A stretch of 64,000 bases of DNA from JALHST01 sp038316335 (GTDB taxonomy: Bacteria > Bacteroidota > Bacteroidia > Flavobacteriales > Flavobacteriaceae). Below are positions 8,379-18,021 of this stretch, piece by piece (the first letter of the stretch is position 1; every line of letters begins with the position of its first letter). The notes under the pieces were generated by a model. The model was not told the DNA's origin. It did no database searches and saw nothing but the letters and a program-made list of their open reading frames with translations. The position numbers and the translations under genes were made by a program. Location of the stretch: assembly GCA_038316335.1 (NCBI GenBank), contig JBBQAM010000007.1, forward strand, positions 41,461 to 105,460. Reading direction: 5' to 3'.

Positions 8379-9995
8379 TTAAAAGGCGTAGCGTTGGGGT
8401 CCTCCTCTACGGATTTCCTCACTTGCATAGGCTTCGAATTTTTTAAAATTTTCCCTGAAAGCGTTGGTAAGCTTAAATGCTGTCTTATAGTAAGCCGCAT
8501 CATTATTCCAGGTTGTACGAGGGCTCAAAACGCTCGTTGGCACACCAGGACATTCCCTAGGCTGAGCCACGCCAAAAACTGAATGAATATGGTAGGTATC
8601 GTAAGAATATAGGCCCAAATCACCATTTAGTGCCGCCTGTATCATTGCCCTGGTATATTTTAATTTCATACGCGTACCTACGCCATAGGGACCCCCGGTC
8701 CACCCCGTATTTACCAGCCAAACGTTCACACCTGCATCTTTCATCTTTCTACTCAACATCTCGGCATATTTTGCGGGATGCAATGGCATAAAAGGGGCAC
8801 CGAAACACGCAGAAAATGAAGGAACGGGCTCAACAACACCAGCCTCGGTACCAGCCACCTTCGCCGTATATCCCGATATAAAATGATAGGCTGCCTGGCT
8901 TGGCGTTAATTTTGATATTGGCGGCAATACCCCAAAAGCATCGGCGGTCAAAAAGAAGATGTTCTTGGGATTTTTACCTATTGACGGTTGCTGAATATTT
9001 TCAATGTGGTATAACGGATAACTTACCCGGGTATTTTGAGTTATCGAAGTGTCTGCAAAATCTACCTTCCCATTTTCATCGATACGTACATTTTCTAATA
9101 ACGCCCCTTTTTTAATGGCCGCAAAAATCTCAGGCTCATTCTCGGCCGATAGATCAATTACTTTTGCATAACAGCCTCCCTCAAAATTAAATATGCCATT
9201 CTCATTGTTCCAGCCATGCTCGTCATCGCCGATTAGCCTTCGATGGGGATCCGCTGACAAAGTTGTTTTTCCTGTTCCCGACAATCCAAAAAATATGGCC
9301 GTATCACCTTCTTTCCCCACATTTGCAGAGCAATGCATAGGCAGGGTATTTTTGGAGACGGGAAGAATAAAGTTCAGGGCAGAAAAAATTCCCTTTTTGA
9401 TTTCACCAGTATATCCCGTACCACCTATAAGGGCAATCTTTCTTGTGAAGTTCAAAATGGCAAAATTCGGTTGTCGTGTACCGTCAATTTCTGGCTGCGC
9501 AAGAAACCCAGGGGCATTGATCACCGTCCATTCCGGTTCAAAATTCCTTAGTTCCTCGGCTGTCGGTCGTATGAACATATTGTAGGCAAACAGGTTCGAC
9601 CAGGGATATTCTGTAATCACCCGGATATTCATACGATAATTGGCATCTGCACAAGCATAACAATCCCTAACAAATAGCTCGGTATCATTCATGTAGCCGA
9701 TGACTTTCCTATAAAGGGAATCGAACTTTTCGGGTTCAAAAGGAATATTGATCGCACCCCACCAAACCAAATCTGCTGTTATTGTGTCCTTGACTATATA
9801 GCGATCTTGTGGAGACCGTCCGGTAAACTTTCCCGTAATAATGGCCAAGGCCCCGTTTGCGGTTTCCCGACCCATATCTTTTTCCAAGGTTCGCGCGTGC
9901 AATTGGGAGGGTGTTAGCTGATAGTTGATCGTATCATGTACAATTCCATATGCCTTTAGCGAAATCGATTTAGTCGTTTGTTTCGATATATTCAT
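8379..9995 (-). CDS. pckA: phosphoenolpyruvate carboxykinase (ATP)
   Basis: Gluconeogenic enzyme turning oxaloacetate plus ATP into phosphoenolpyruvate. The 538-aa protein shows the substrate loop TGRSPQDRYIV, the kinase-1a P-loop GLSGTGKTTLS, the metal block IGDDEHGW and the C-terminal NTGWTGGPYG. These define the ATP-dependent class rather than the GTP-dependent one. It is monocistronic between a terminator and the DUF423 gene. A minus-strand TAATTTTG box at 10017-10024 is a candidate -7 element about 22 bp upstream of the ATG. Confidence 0.97.
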   Translation of the reverse strand: MNISKQTTKSISLKAYGIVHDTINYQLTPSQLHARTLEKDMGRETANGALAIITGKFTGRSPQDRYIVKDTITADLVWWGAINIPFEPEKFDSLYRKVIGYMNDTELFVRDCYACADANYRMNIRVITEYPWSNLFAYNMFIRPTAEELRNFEPEWTVINAPGFLAQPEIDGTRQPNFAILNFTRKIALIGGTGYTGEIKKGIFSALNFILPVSKNTLPMHCSANVGKEGDTAIFFGLSGTGKTTLSADPHRRLIGDDEHGWNNENGIFNFEGGCYAKVIDLSAENEPEIFAAIKKGALLENVRIDENGKVDFADTSITQNTRVSYPLYHIENIQQPSIGKNPKNIFFLTADAFGVLPPISKLTPSQAAYHFISGYTAKVAGTEAGVVEPVPSFSACFGAPFMPLHPAKYAEMLSRKMKDAGVNVWLVNTGWTGGPYGVGTRMKLKYTRAMIQAALNGDLGLYSYDTYHIHSVFGVAQPRECPGVPTSVLSPRTTWNNDAAYYKTAFKLTNAFRENFKKFEAYASEEIRRGGPQRYAF

Positions 9996-10063
9996 TTAAA
10001 ATAGTTTTTGACACTACAAAATTATCATAAAATTAATTTCAAGCTATTAATATTGAGAAATTA

Positions 10064-10450
10064 TTAGTCAAAATACTTAAAACCTCGATAGCCTAGAACG
10101 CCCCATCCCAAGACAAGTAGGACACCACCCAATGGGGTGAGAAATGCGATTGCCTTAAAATCGAAAGCGGTCAAGTCGTTAAGCGCCAACAGGTAAATAG
10201 AAAATGAAAAAAGCACGATTCCAATCAGGATTAGGTAAAAGACCAATTTCTTACTTTCAGGCTTTATGGGCTTTAATCCTGCCAGCACTATTAAAAAAAG
10301 GGCATGATACATTTGATATTTAACCCCGGTTTCATAAGTTTGCAGGGCTTTGACATCAATTAGTTTCTCCAGTCCATGGGCGCCGAAAGCACCCAAAAGT
10401 ATGCCTGATAAACCGAATACGATCCCTGCCAAAAAAATTGTTTTGTTCAT
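10064..10450 (-). CDS. DUF423 (YgdD-like) membrane protein
   Basis: A 128-aa protein with four hydrophobic helices. The N-terminal GILLGAFGAHGLEK and central TGVKYQMYHALFL are the hallmark motifs of the DUF423/YgdD family of small inner-membrane proteins. The function of the family is not established. It lies 68 bp upstream of pckA on the same strand, and is divergent from the dehydrogenase gene at 10532. Confidence 0.88.
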   Translation of the reverse strand: MNKTIFLAGIVFGLSGILLGAFGAHGLEKLIDVKALQTYETGVKYQMYHALFLIVLAGLKPIKPESKKLVFYLILIGIVLFSFSIYLLALNDLTAFDFKAIAFLTPLGGVLLVLGWGVLGYRGFKYFD

Positions 10451-10531
10451 AACTTGAATAATCTATTTTTTTATAAATGTAACAATTTGATACCTTCGTA
10501 AATCGTTTTTTCATCAACAAAAGTATAGTAC

Positions 10532-11905
10532 ATGTTACGAAAAATATTGGTTGTCGGTGCCGGAAAGTCTACTTCGTATTTATTGGACTATTTTATCGAA
10601 CATGCAGAAAAGCAACAGATTCATTTGGCCATTGGCGACCTAAATCCCGAGGGCATTCCAACCTATTTACAACACCATCCGGCCTGTTCGATTTTTCGAT
10701 TCGATGTACTTGATGCAGAACAACGCAAAAAATCGATTCATGATAGTGACATCGTGGTTTCAATGCTTCCGGCCCGATTTCATATCCTGGTTGCAGAAGA
10801 ATGTATCGCATTAGGAAAACATTTGGTAACAGCCTCCTATGTAAGCGAAGAAATAAAGGCATTGCACCCCAAGGCAAAAGAAAAAGGCTTGGTACTAATG
10901 AATGAGGTAGGCCTTGATCCCGGGATCGACCACATGAGTGCGATGCAGGTTATAGATCGTATTCGCGATGCAGGGGGAAAGATGCTTTTATTCGAATCAT
11001 TTACTGGCGGACTGGTAGCTCCTGAAAGTGACACCAATCTTTGGAATTACAAATTCACCTGGAATCCTAGGAACGTTGTTTTGGCAGGACAAGGTGGCGC
11101 CGCAAAATTCATTCAGGAAGGCACCTATAAATATATACCCTACCACAAATTATTTAGAAGAACCGAATTCTTTACTATTGATGGATATGGTAAGTTCGAA
11201 GGGTACGCCAATCGGGATTCTTTAGACTACAGAAAGGCCTATGGCCTGGAAGACACATTGACCTTGTATCGCGGAACCATGCGAAGAGTGGGGTTTTCAA
11301 AAGCATGGAATATGTTCGTACAGCTGGGAATGACCGATGACAGCTATACGATTGAAAACTCGGAGGGCATGTCATATAGAGAATTCGTCAACCTATTTCT
11401 ACCCTATTCCCCTACTGATTCGGTCGAATTGAAACTGCGGTATTATCTTAAAATAGATCAAGATGATATTATGTGGGAAAAATTGTTGGAATTGAACTTA
11501 TTCGATGCCAAGAAGATAATTACCTTGAAAAACGCAACCCCGGCCCAAATTCTTCAAAAGATACTGGAGGACAGCTGGACCTTGGAGGATAGTGATCGGG
11601 ATATGATCGTTATGTATCACAAATTTGGCTATGAACATCAGGGGAAAAAACGACAAATCGATGCTAATATGGTGGTTTTAGGTGAAAATCGTTCCCATAC
11701 GGCCATGGCAAAGACGGTAGGGCTTCCGGTAGCCATTGCCACCCTGCTCATATTAAATGGGCAAATCAAGGAGCCAGGTGTGCAAATACCCATTAGCAAA
11801 TTGGTATATCAACCTATTTTGGCAGCGTTGAAAAATTACGGTATTCACTTTAAAGAACATGAAGTGCCCTATTTAGGATACAATCCCAATTCGGTCGCCA
11901 GTTAG
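10532..11905 (+). CDS. saccharopine dehydrogenase family protein
   Basis: A 457-aa NAD(P)-binding oxidoreductase. It opens with VVGAGKSTSYLLDYF, a Rossmann dinucleotide motif, followed by the saccharopine dehydrogenase catalytic-domain block NEVGLDPGIDHMSAMQ and ESFTGGLVAPESD. The length and motif order match yeast Lys9-like saccharopine reductase rather than short YMR-type proteins. The expected reaction is in the lysine/alpha-aminoadipate pathway, most likely lysine catabolism in a flavobacterium, but the direction cannot be read from sequence. An Lrp-type regulator gene follows at 139 bp on the same strand. Confidence 0.88.
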   Translation: MLRKILVVGAGKSTSYLLDYFIEHAEKQQIHLAIGDLNPEGIPTYLQHHPACSIFRFDVLDAEQRKKSIHDSDIVVSMLPARFHILVAEECIALGKHLVTASYVSEEIKALHPKAKEKGLVLMNEVGLDPGIDHMSAMQVIDRIRDAGGKMLLFESFTGGLVAPESDTNLWNYKFTWNPRNVVLAGQGGAAKFIQEGTYKYIPYHKLFRRTEFFTIDGYGKFEGYANRDSLDYRKAYGLEDTLTLYRGTMRRVGFSKAWNMFVQLGMTDDSYTIENSEGMSYREFVNLFLPYSPTDSVELKLRYYLKIDQDDIMWEKLLELNLFDAKKIITLKNATPAQILQKILEDSWTLEDSDRDMIVMYHKFGYEHQGKKRQIDANMVVLGENRSHTAMAKTVGLPVAIATLLILNGQIKEPGVQIPISKLVYQPILAALKNYGIHFKEHEVPYLGYNPNSVAS

Positions 11906-12005
11906 TACTCCCTGGCAATAAACTAGACGATCTCAATACCAAAGCGGTCTTTCGATGACTAAAATCTCGGATTTTAACTTAAAAATCGAGCGAGGACTAC
12001 GCAAT

Positions 12006-12013
12006 TAATTTTG
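12006..12013 (+). promoter_or_regulatory. -7 promoter box of the Lrp/AsnC gene
   Basis: TAATTTTG, a full match to TAnnTTTG, 31 bp upstream of the ATG at 12045. No TTG -33 element is evident, so this is a half-supported promoter. Confidence 0.4.
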
Positions 12014-12044
12014 ATATATTTATAGGGCAAATGAAACCATTCCC

Positions 12045-12515
12045 ATGAAATCAGCTCACGAAAAACTTAAAATTGATGGTATTGATAAGAAGATACTAAG
12101 GATGCTGATGGCAGATGCAAGAAAGCCTGTTTTAGAAATTGCACGCAGTATAGGTATTTCAGGCGCAGCTATTCATCAGCGACTTCGAAAGCTGGAAACC
12201 TCAGGTCTTTTATTGGGATCTAAGTTCATTATCAATCCTAAAATTATGGGATATACCACCATGGCCTATATTGGAATTTATTTGGACAAGGCCATGAGTA
12301 ATCCCGCAGCGGTCAAGCAACTTGAAAAAATACCTGAAGTCTTGGAATGTCATTATACCACCGGCAATTGGTCGATCCTAATCAAAGTCCTCTGCCGGGA
12401 CAATGAACATCTAATGCAGGTTCTTAATAAGGAGATTCAGCAGATAGAAGGCGTTTCCCGAACAGAAACCTTTATTTCATTGGCCCAACAAATCGACCGT
12501 CAAATTACGATCTGA
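12045..12515 (+). CDS. Lrp/AsnC family transcriptional regulator
   Basis: A 156-aa feast/famine regulator. Residues ~12-60 form a winged helix-turn-helix (KKILRMLMADARKPVLEIA ... ISGAAIHQRLRKLE), followed by the RAM ligand-binding/oligomerisation domain, with the family's central VLECHYTTGNWSILIKV. An earlier ATG at 12031 runs straight into a stop, so 12045 is the start. Nearby are amino-acid catabolism genes: the saccharopine dehydrogenase-like gene and ald. Family members often respond to amino acids and act on adjacent genes, so both are reasonable target candidates (inference). Confidence 0.93.
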   Translation: MKSAHEKLKIDGIDKKILRMLMADARKPVLEIARSIGISGAAIHQRLRKLETSGLLLGSKFIINPKIMGYTTMAYIGIYLDKAMSNPAAVKQLEKIPEVLECHYTTGNWSILIKVLCRDNEHLMQVLNKEIQQIEGVSRTETFISLAQQIDRQITI

Positions 12516-12576
12516 TATCAAAACATAAACTCAGACAGTGCATCCTATGCTTCCAAGTCTCTACCGTTTTTTTGGT

Positions 12577-13272
12577 TCAATTACGATTGCCCAATACCTG
12601 CATTCCCCAATACACTAAAGTGGCCAAGGAACCGATTGCAGCTACGACATAGGTTCGGGCCGCCCATTTCAAAGCATCTTCCGACCCTTTAAATTCTTCT
12701 GGGGTAAGCAGGTTTTTTGATTTCAACCATGCCAAAGCCCTATTGCTAGCATCATATTCGACCGGTAAGGTAATAAAACTGAAGAGGGTCGCGAATCCCA
12801 TCATAATAAGTCCGGCTACTGCAACCCAATAGCCAAAGCCGATGCCTGCCGCGGCTCCTAACATGATGCCCCCGAAAACCACCCAGGTTGACATTCCCGA
12901 AGTCACGCTGACCACGGGCACCAGTTTTGAACGCATGGCGAGCCATTCATAGGCCTGCGCATGCTGTACGGCGTGGCCGCATTCATGGGCGGCTACGGCT
13001 GCAGCTGCTGCATTGCGCTGACTGTAGACCCCTTCGCTAAGGTTGACAGTTTTATTCTGTGGGTTATAGTGGTCTGACAACGTGCCGGGTGTAGAAACTA
13101 CCTTAACATCCCGTATGCCATTATCGGCAAGCATTTTTTCAGCTATTTCCGCTCCACTCATCCCATTCCTTAAATGCACCGTAGAATAATACTTGAATTT
13201 GCTTTTCAGTTTGTTACTGACCAAAAAACTTACCAAGGCAATCGCGCCAAGGAGTATATAATACATCGTCAT
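12577..13272 (-). CDS. neutral zinc metallopeptidase, YugP family
   Basis: Membrane-anchored metallopeptidase of 231 aa. It has an N-terminal helix, then VHLRNGMSGAEIAEKML, the zinc motif HECGH (HExxH form) with AVQHAQAY after it, two further transmembrane segments, and the tail block EYDASNRAL, all in the order of the Bacillus YugP (Zn-peptidase 2) family. The substrate is unknown. It lies 90 bp downstream of the ald terminator region and appears to be its own unit. Confidence 0.9.
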   Translation of the reverse strand: MTMYYILLGAIALVSFLVSNKLKSKFKYYSTVHLRNGMSGAEIAEKMLADNGIRDVKVVSTPGTLSDHYNPQNKTVNLSEGVYSQRNAAAAAVAAHECGHAVQHAQAYEWLAMRSKLVPVVSVTSGMSTWVVFGGIMLGAAAGIGFGYWVAVAGLIMMGFATLFSFITLPVEYDASNRALAWLKSKNLLTPEEFKGSEDALKWAARTYVVAAIGSLATLVYWGMQVLGNRN

Positions 13273-13312
13273 AATCGTATCTTTTTAAGAATTAAATTCA
13301 GGAATCAAAAGC

Positions 13313-13339
13313 AAAAACCTCGCCAAATGATGACGAGGT
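13313..13339 (-). terminator. intrinsic terminator of ald
   Basis: Minus-strand hairpin ACCTCG / CGAGGT with an 11-base loop, followed by five T. It starts 24 bp downstream of the ald stop codon. Confidence 0.6.
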
Positions 13340-13362
13340 CGCATAAACTGACAAAATGTACT

Positions 13363-14462
13363 TTAAGTGAGGGTTTTTTCCCAACCAAAAGCGTTTATAA
13401 TTTCTTTGTATATTACTTCTCCCTTTACGATGTTCAATCCCTTTTTCAGGGAACTATCGCTAGCACAGGCTTCTTCCCATCCCATATTTGCCAACTTCAA
13501 GACGTACGGCAAGGTAACATTAGTAAGCGCCATGGTTGAGGTGTGCGGCACCGCCCCAGGCATGTTCGCAACACAGTAATGCACGACATCATCTATGATA
13601 AACGTCGGATTTTCATGGGTAGTGGGCCTGGTAGTTTCAACACACCCTCCCTGATCTACCGCCACATCGACAATAACCGTTCCCGGTCGCATTTCCTTAA
13701 GCATGTCGCGGGTAATCAGATAGGGGGCCTTTGCCCCTTTCAATAAGACACCTCCGATAATCAAATCATGGTCACGTATATGTTTTCTGATATTGAATTC
13801 ATTTGAAAATTCGGTTACTACATGGGCCGGCATAACATCATTTACATAGCGCAATCGCTTCATATTGGTATCTAAAATAGTCACATGCGCCCCCAATCCT
13901 GCAGCCATTTTTGCCGCTTGCACCCCAACTACGCCCGCGCCTAAGACCAGTACTTTTCCGGGTGCAACACCAGGTACGCCACCTAGCAAGACCCCCCTTC
14001 CCTTTACCGGTTTCTCTAAGTATCTGGCTCCTTGTTGAATGGCCATGCGTCCTGCAACTTCCGACATGGGAGTTAGCAATGGCAGTGTGCCCTCATTATC
14101 CTCAACGGTCTCATAGGCTATGCAGACTGCTTTACTTGCGATCATTGCTTCTGTCAAAACTTCGCTTGATGCAAAATGAAAATACGTAAAAATCACTTGG
14201 CCTCTTTGAACAAGTCCATACTCATCTTTGATTGGTTCCTTGACCTTGATGATCATTTCACTCATCGCGTAAATTTGACCAATGGTATCTAAAATAATGC
14301 CTCCTGCATTTTGGTAGTCCTCATCAAAAAACCCGCTTCCCTCACCAGCAGTCGATTGTATATATACCTGATGGCCATTTTTGCCAACTCATAAACGCCA
14401 GCTGGCGTCATCCCAACCCTACTTTCATTATTCTTGATTTCTTTTGGAACACCTATTTTCAT
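13363..14462 (-). pseudogene. ald: alanine dehydrogenase, interrupted by a one-base frameshift
   Basis: Alanine dehydrogenase reversibly deaminates L-alanine to pyruvate with NAD. Reading from the ATG at 14462 gives MKIGVPKEIKNNESRVGMTP, the standard N-terminus. At the A5 run 14378-14382 (minus strand GCAAAAATGG) the frame breaks and stops soon after. Adding one A restores AKNGHQVYIQSTAGEGSGFF and joins the remaining ~300 codons in frame. That part has KVKEP, the MSEVAGRMA block, VLGAGVVGVQAAKMA (NAD site) and NMPGAVPHTST, and ends normally. As given, only a product starting at an internal ATG (14265) could be made; it would lack about 66 residues, including substrate-binding parts. It could be a sequencing error, a real null allele, or a slippage site. 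Confidence 0.85.
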
Positions 14463-14908
14463 ATGCATGTGATTAAGTTCAAGGCCGAAATTGCTATTAA
14501 ATAATTTATAAATGAAATTAAATCGATAAAAAGAGGGGTCTAACCTTTAAAGGTTATATTATTCAAAAATCAACCCCTTATTTTTTAGGGTATTTTAATT
14601 TTAAATGTTAATTTAAATTAAAATAATGATAAAAGAGGGGGGGGTTACCTTTTAATTGTACATTTCTCAAATCAAAATGTGTAAGGGAGGCTGACGCCAC
14701 TAAAGAGTTATATGTGGTACTTCTTGCACGAAAGTAAAATAAATTTGACGGGGGTCGTTTACCAGACCCAATTCATAATCGGGTTATACTATGCTACTAG
14801 CCCAATATGATTTTTGAAATCCATCAGAAAACCCATTGCCCTGGATTCTGCCTTTAGAAGCGATTATGGCAATTTGTCACGAAGTTCCATAGGGAAGCAT
14901 TCAAATGC
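14463..14908. other. 446-bp intergenic region between leuS and ald
   Basis: No gene is visible. It is AT-rich and holds a perfect 16-bp palindrome at 14541-14556, a G8 tract at 14637-14644, and AT-only stretches between them. The half-sequence GGTTACCTTTT just after the G tract resembles one arm of the palindrome. It must carry the ald promoter; no full TAnnTTTG box was found on the minus strand close to the ald start. Confidence 0.6.
14541..14556. promoter_or_regulatory. perfect palindrome upstream of ald, candidate operator
   Basis: TAACCTTTAAAGGTTA is its own reverse complement over 16 bp and lies 79 bp upstream of the ald start codon. An Lrp/AsnC-type regulator is encoded 2 kb away, so it is a candidate binding site. 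Flanking AGGGGT and ACCCCT could extend it into a larger imperfect dyad. Binding is inference. Confidence 0.4.
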
Positions 14909-17900
14909 TCAGCCTACAATATTCACGATTTTCCCTGGTACGATAATAATCTTTTTAGGTATACGCCCCTGCAGTTGTTGCTGGGTCTTTTCATGTGCCA
15001 TCACAGTTGCCTCGATCTGTTCCTTATTCATGTCTAATGGCAGTTCAAGGGTAAAACGCAATTTGCCGTTAAACGAGATAGGATATTCTTTACTGTCCTC
15101 TATAACATATTTAGCCTCGAATTTTGGATACGACGCGGTAGCGATGGAAGAAGTATTTCCTAATTTTTCCCATAATTCTTCCGCTATATGAGGTGCATAG
15201 GGCGAAACCAATATAGCAAGTGGTTCTAATATCGCCTTACTACGACAATTTTGGGAAGTTAACTCGTTTACACAGATCATAAAGGTAGACACTGAGGTAT
15301 TAAAGCTGAAGTTTTCGATGTCGGCCTTCACTTTTTTGATCGTTTTGTGCAAGGTTTTAAGATTTTCAGAAGAGGGTTCGGCTTTTAGATCCCGTATGCC
15401 CTCGTCATCTACATAAAGTTTCCATAGTTTTTTAAGGAAGCTGTGTGCACCCGTAATTCCAGCGGTATTCCATGGTTTTGATTGTTCAAGGGGGCCTAGG
15501 AACATTTCATAAAGCCGCAGACTATCAGCCCCGTAGTCATTGCAGATCGCATCGGGACTTACCACGTTATATTTTGATTTGGACATTTTTTCGACCTCAC
15601 GACCAACCTTGAATGAACCTTCTTCCCCTGTAATGAATTCTGCATCAGCGTATTCGGGACGCCATATCTTAAATGCTTCAATGTCAAGTTCATCTGAGGT
15701 ATTTATTAAAGAAACGTCTACATGAATAGGGTTAAAATGCTTCCAAGAAGTCTCTGCAATAGTTCGCCCCTCAAACATTCTTGATTTCAAATCTGAAAAC
15801 AACGAATCTAACTTTTCTGAATAATCATAAAGAAAACCATTTTCACGTATCGCTTTTTCAATAACTTCTTTAGAGATAAGAATTGGGTGTTTGTTGTGTT
15901 TTTTGTTCCAAACATAAACAAAAGCACTCGTCCCCGTTATCATACCCTGATTGATTAGTTTTTTGGCAAATTCGCCATAGGGCACCAACCCTAGGTCGAA
16001 CATGAATTTTTGCCAGAAACGGGCGTAGAGCAGATGCCCCGTGGCATGTTCACTGCCACCGATATACAAGTCAACATCCTGCCAATAATTGACGGCTTCT
16101 TTTGAAAAGATCGCCTTTTCATTATGGGGATCCATATAGCGATTGAAATATTGGGAGCTCCCGGCCCAACCGGGCATTGTGTTGAGCTCCAAGGGAAACA
16201 CTGTTTTATGATCGATCAGTCGCGTATTGACTACCTCCGAAAGTTTTATATCCCAGGCCCAGACCGCAGCATTTCCTAAAGGGGGCTCTCCTGACTCTGT
16301 TGGAAGGTATTTTTTAACTTCGGGCAATTTTAAGGGAAGAAATTTTTCGTCGAGCATCTGGGGCATACCGTCTTTATCATAAAATACAGGAAAGGGCTCT
16401 CCCCAATAGCGCTGGCGGCTAAAGACCGCGTCCCGTAAACGGTAATTGACCGTACCTTTTCCTTGACTTATTTTTTCCAACGCCTCGATGACTTTTAGGG
16501 TGGCTTCTTTGTAGGTGAGTCCGTTTAGAAAATCGGAATTGGCAATGACCGTGTTGTCCTTATCGGCAAAAGCCTCTTGCGAGATATCAACATCTTCGAA
16601 AATGTTAGGAATAGGAATCCCAAAATGTCTCGCGAAATCATAATCGCGCTGGTCACCGCAGGGCACAGACATAACGGCGCCTGTGCCATACCCTGCCAAA
16701 ACATAGTCGCCGATCCAAACGGGTACCGGTTCTTTTGTAAAAGGGTGTTCGACATAGGCCCCTGTAAATGCGCCACTGATCGATTTTACATCGGCCATAC
16801 GATCGCGCTCAGAACGTCTTGCCGTGGCTTCGATATAGGCCTCCACTTCGGCTTTCTGCCTAGAAGTGGTAATCAAGGGCACCAATTCGTGTTCAGGGGC
16901 CAGCGTCATAAAGCTTACGCCAAAGATCGTGTCCGGCCGAGTTGTAAAAACTTCAATGTAATTTTTTGAGTTTGAAGGTTTCAACGCACCTTCTAATAGA
17001 CTTTCAGCGTCTGTAGAAATCACCTTGAATTTTACAATTGCCCCCACGCTGCGTCCGATCCAATTGGCTTGCGAATCTTTTAAGGGTTGTGGCCAATCGA
17101 TTTTCTCCAATCCGTTCAACAAGCGTTCGGCATACGCTGTGATACGCATGCTCCATTGGGTCATCTTTTTTCGGATTACGGGATGCCCTCCTCTCTCGGA
17201 AACCCCATTTATGATCTCATCGTTGGCGAGCACGGTGCCCAGGGCCGGGCACCAGTTGACCTCTGATTCCGCTAAATAGGTCAATCGATATTTTAATAGT
17301 ATTTGTTGCTGCCGTTTTTGGGAATATTGCTTCCATTCATTCGCACTAAAAATAGGAACATCAGAATCACATACTGCATTAATATCTTGATTACCAGATA
17401 CTTCAAAGGCAGCCACCAAGGTTTTGATGTCTTCAGCTTTGTCAGACACCTTGTTATACCAAGCATTAAAAAGTTGTATAAATATCCACTGTGTCCATTT
17501 GTAGTATCCTGGATTACTCGTACGTACCTCACGGCTCCAATCAAATGAAAAACCCATACGGTCTAATTGCCTTCGGTAACCCGATATACTATTCCCTTCT
17601 TTATCTATCCCACCCTCAATGTTTACACGTGTGGTATCGGCCGGATGCTGACCAGTCTGAATGGCGTATTGCTCGGCGGGCAAACCAAAGGAATCGTAGC
17701 CCATAGGATGCAAAACGTTAAATCCCTGGTGCCTTTTATACCGCGCATAAATATCGCTGGCGATATACCCAAGAGGATGCCCCACATGCAAACCTGCCCC
17801 AGAGGGGTATGGAAACATATCCAAAACATAGAATTTTGGCTTAACAGACGTATTCTCTGCCCTAAAAGTATGGTGTTCTGCCCAATATTTCTGCCATTTG

Positions 17901-17929
17901 GCTTCAATTTCCTTGAAATTGTAGTGCAT
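14909..17929 (-). CDS. leuS: leucyl-tRNA synthetase
   Basis: Class I synthetase charging tRNA-Leu, with a CP1 editing domain. The start MHYNFKEIEAKWQKYW at 17929 is the family's usual N-terminus; 31 codons of open frame upstream are hydrophobic, unlike any LeuRS, and were rejected. HVGH stands for HIGH near residue 49, the editing region has TTRPDTIFG, and KMSKSKYN is present near the C-terminal third. At 1006 aa it is well over the ~860 of E. coli LeuRS; extra sequence lies after the first synthetase motifs and just before KMSKS. It is divergent from, and close to, the secreted-protein gene at 18022. Confidence 0.97.
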   Translation of the reverse strand: MHYNFKEIEAKWQKYWAEHHTFRAENTSVKPKFYVLDMFPYPSGAGLHVGHPLGYIASDIYARYKRHQGFNVLHPMGYDSFGLPAEQYAIQTGQHPADTTRVNIEGGIDKEGNSISGYRRQLDRMGFSFDWSREVRTSNPGYYKWTQWIFIQLFNAWYNKVSDKAEDIKTLVAAFEVSGNQDINAVCDSDVPIFSANEWKQYSQKRQQQILLKYRLTYLAESEVNWCPALGTVLANDEIINGVSERGGHPVIRKKMTQWSMRITAYAERLLNGLEKIDWPQPLKDSQANWIGRSVGAIVKFKVISTDAESLLEGALKPSNSKNYIEVFTTRPDTIFGVSFMTLAPEHELVPLITTSRQKAEVEAYIEATARRSERDRMADVKSISGAFTGAYVEHPFTKEPVPVWIGDYVLAGYGTGAVMSVPCGDQRDYDFARHFGIPIPNIFEDVDISQEAFADKDNTVIANSDFLNGLTYKEATLKVIEALEKISQGKGTVNYRLRDAVFSRQRYWGEPFPVFYDKDGMPQMLDEKFLPLKLPEVKKYLPTESGEPPLGNAAVWAWDIKLSEVVNTRLIDHKTVFPLELNTMPGWAGSSQYFNRYMDPHNEKAIFSKEAVNYWQDVDLYIGGSEHATGHLLYARFWQKFMFDLGLVPYGEFAKKLINQGMITGTSAFVYVWNKKHNKHPILISKEVIEKAIRENGFLYDYSEKLDSLFSDLKSRMFEGRTIAETSWKHFNPIHVDVSLINTSDELDIEAFKIWRPEYADAEFITGEEGSFKVGREVEKMSKSKYNVVSPDAICNDYGADSLRLYEMFLGPLEQSKPWNTAGITGAHSFLKKLWKLYVDDEGIRDLKAEPSSENLKTLHKTIKKVKADIENFSFNTSVSTFMICVNELTSQNCRSKAILEPLAILVSPYAPHIAEELWEKLGNTSSIATASYPKFEAKYVIEDSKEYPISFNGKLRFTLELPLDMNKEQIEATVMAHEKTQQQLQGRIPKKIIIVPGKIVNIVG

Positions 17930-18021
17930 TTTATATCTTTCTTTGCTGTATGTGGCAAAAATAAGTTTAATAAAGGAATAGGGAAAGGATATTATTGAAC
18001 TACCGTACCCCAAAAATAACA

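Noticed and set aside
14637..14644. G8 homopolymer as a phase-variable switch
   Set aside because: It lies in an intergenic region 175 bp from ald and not between recognisable promoter boxes, so no switching role can be supported.
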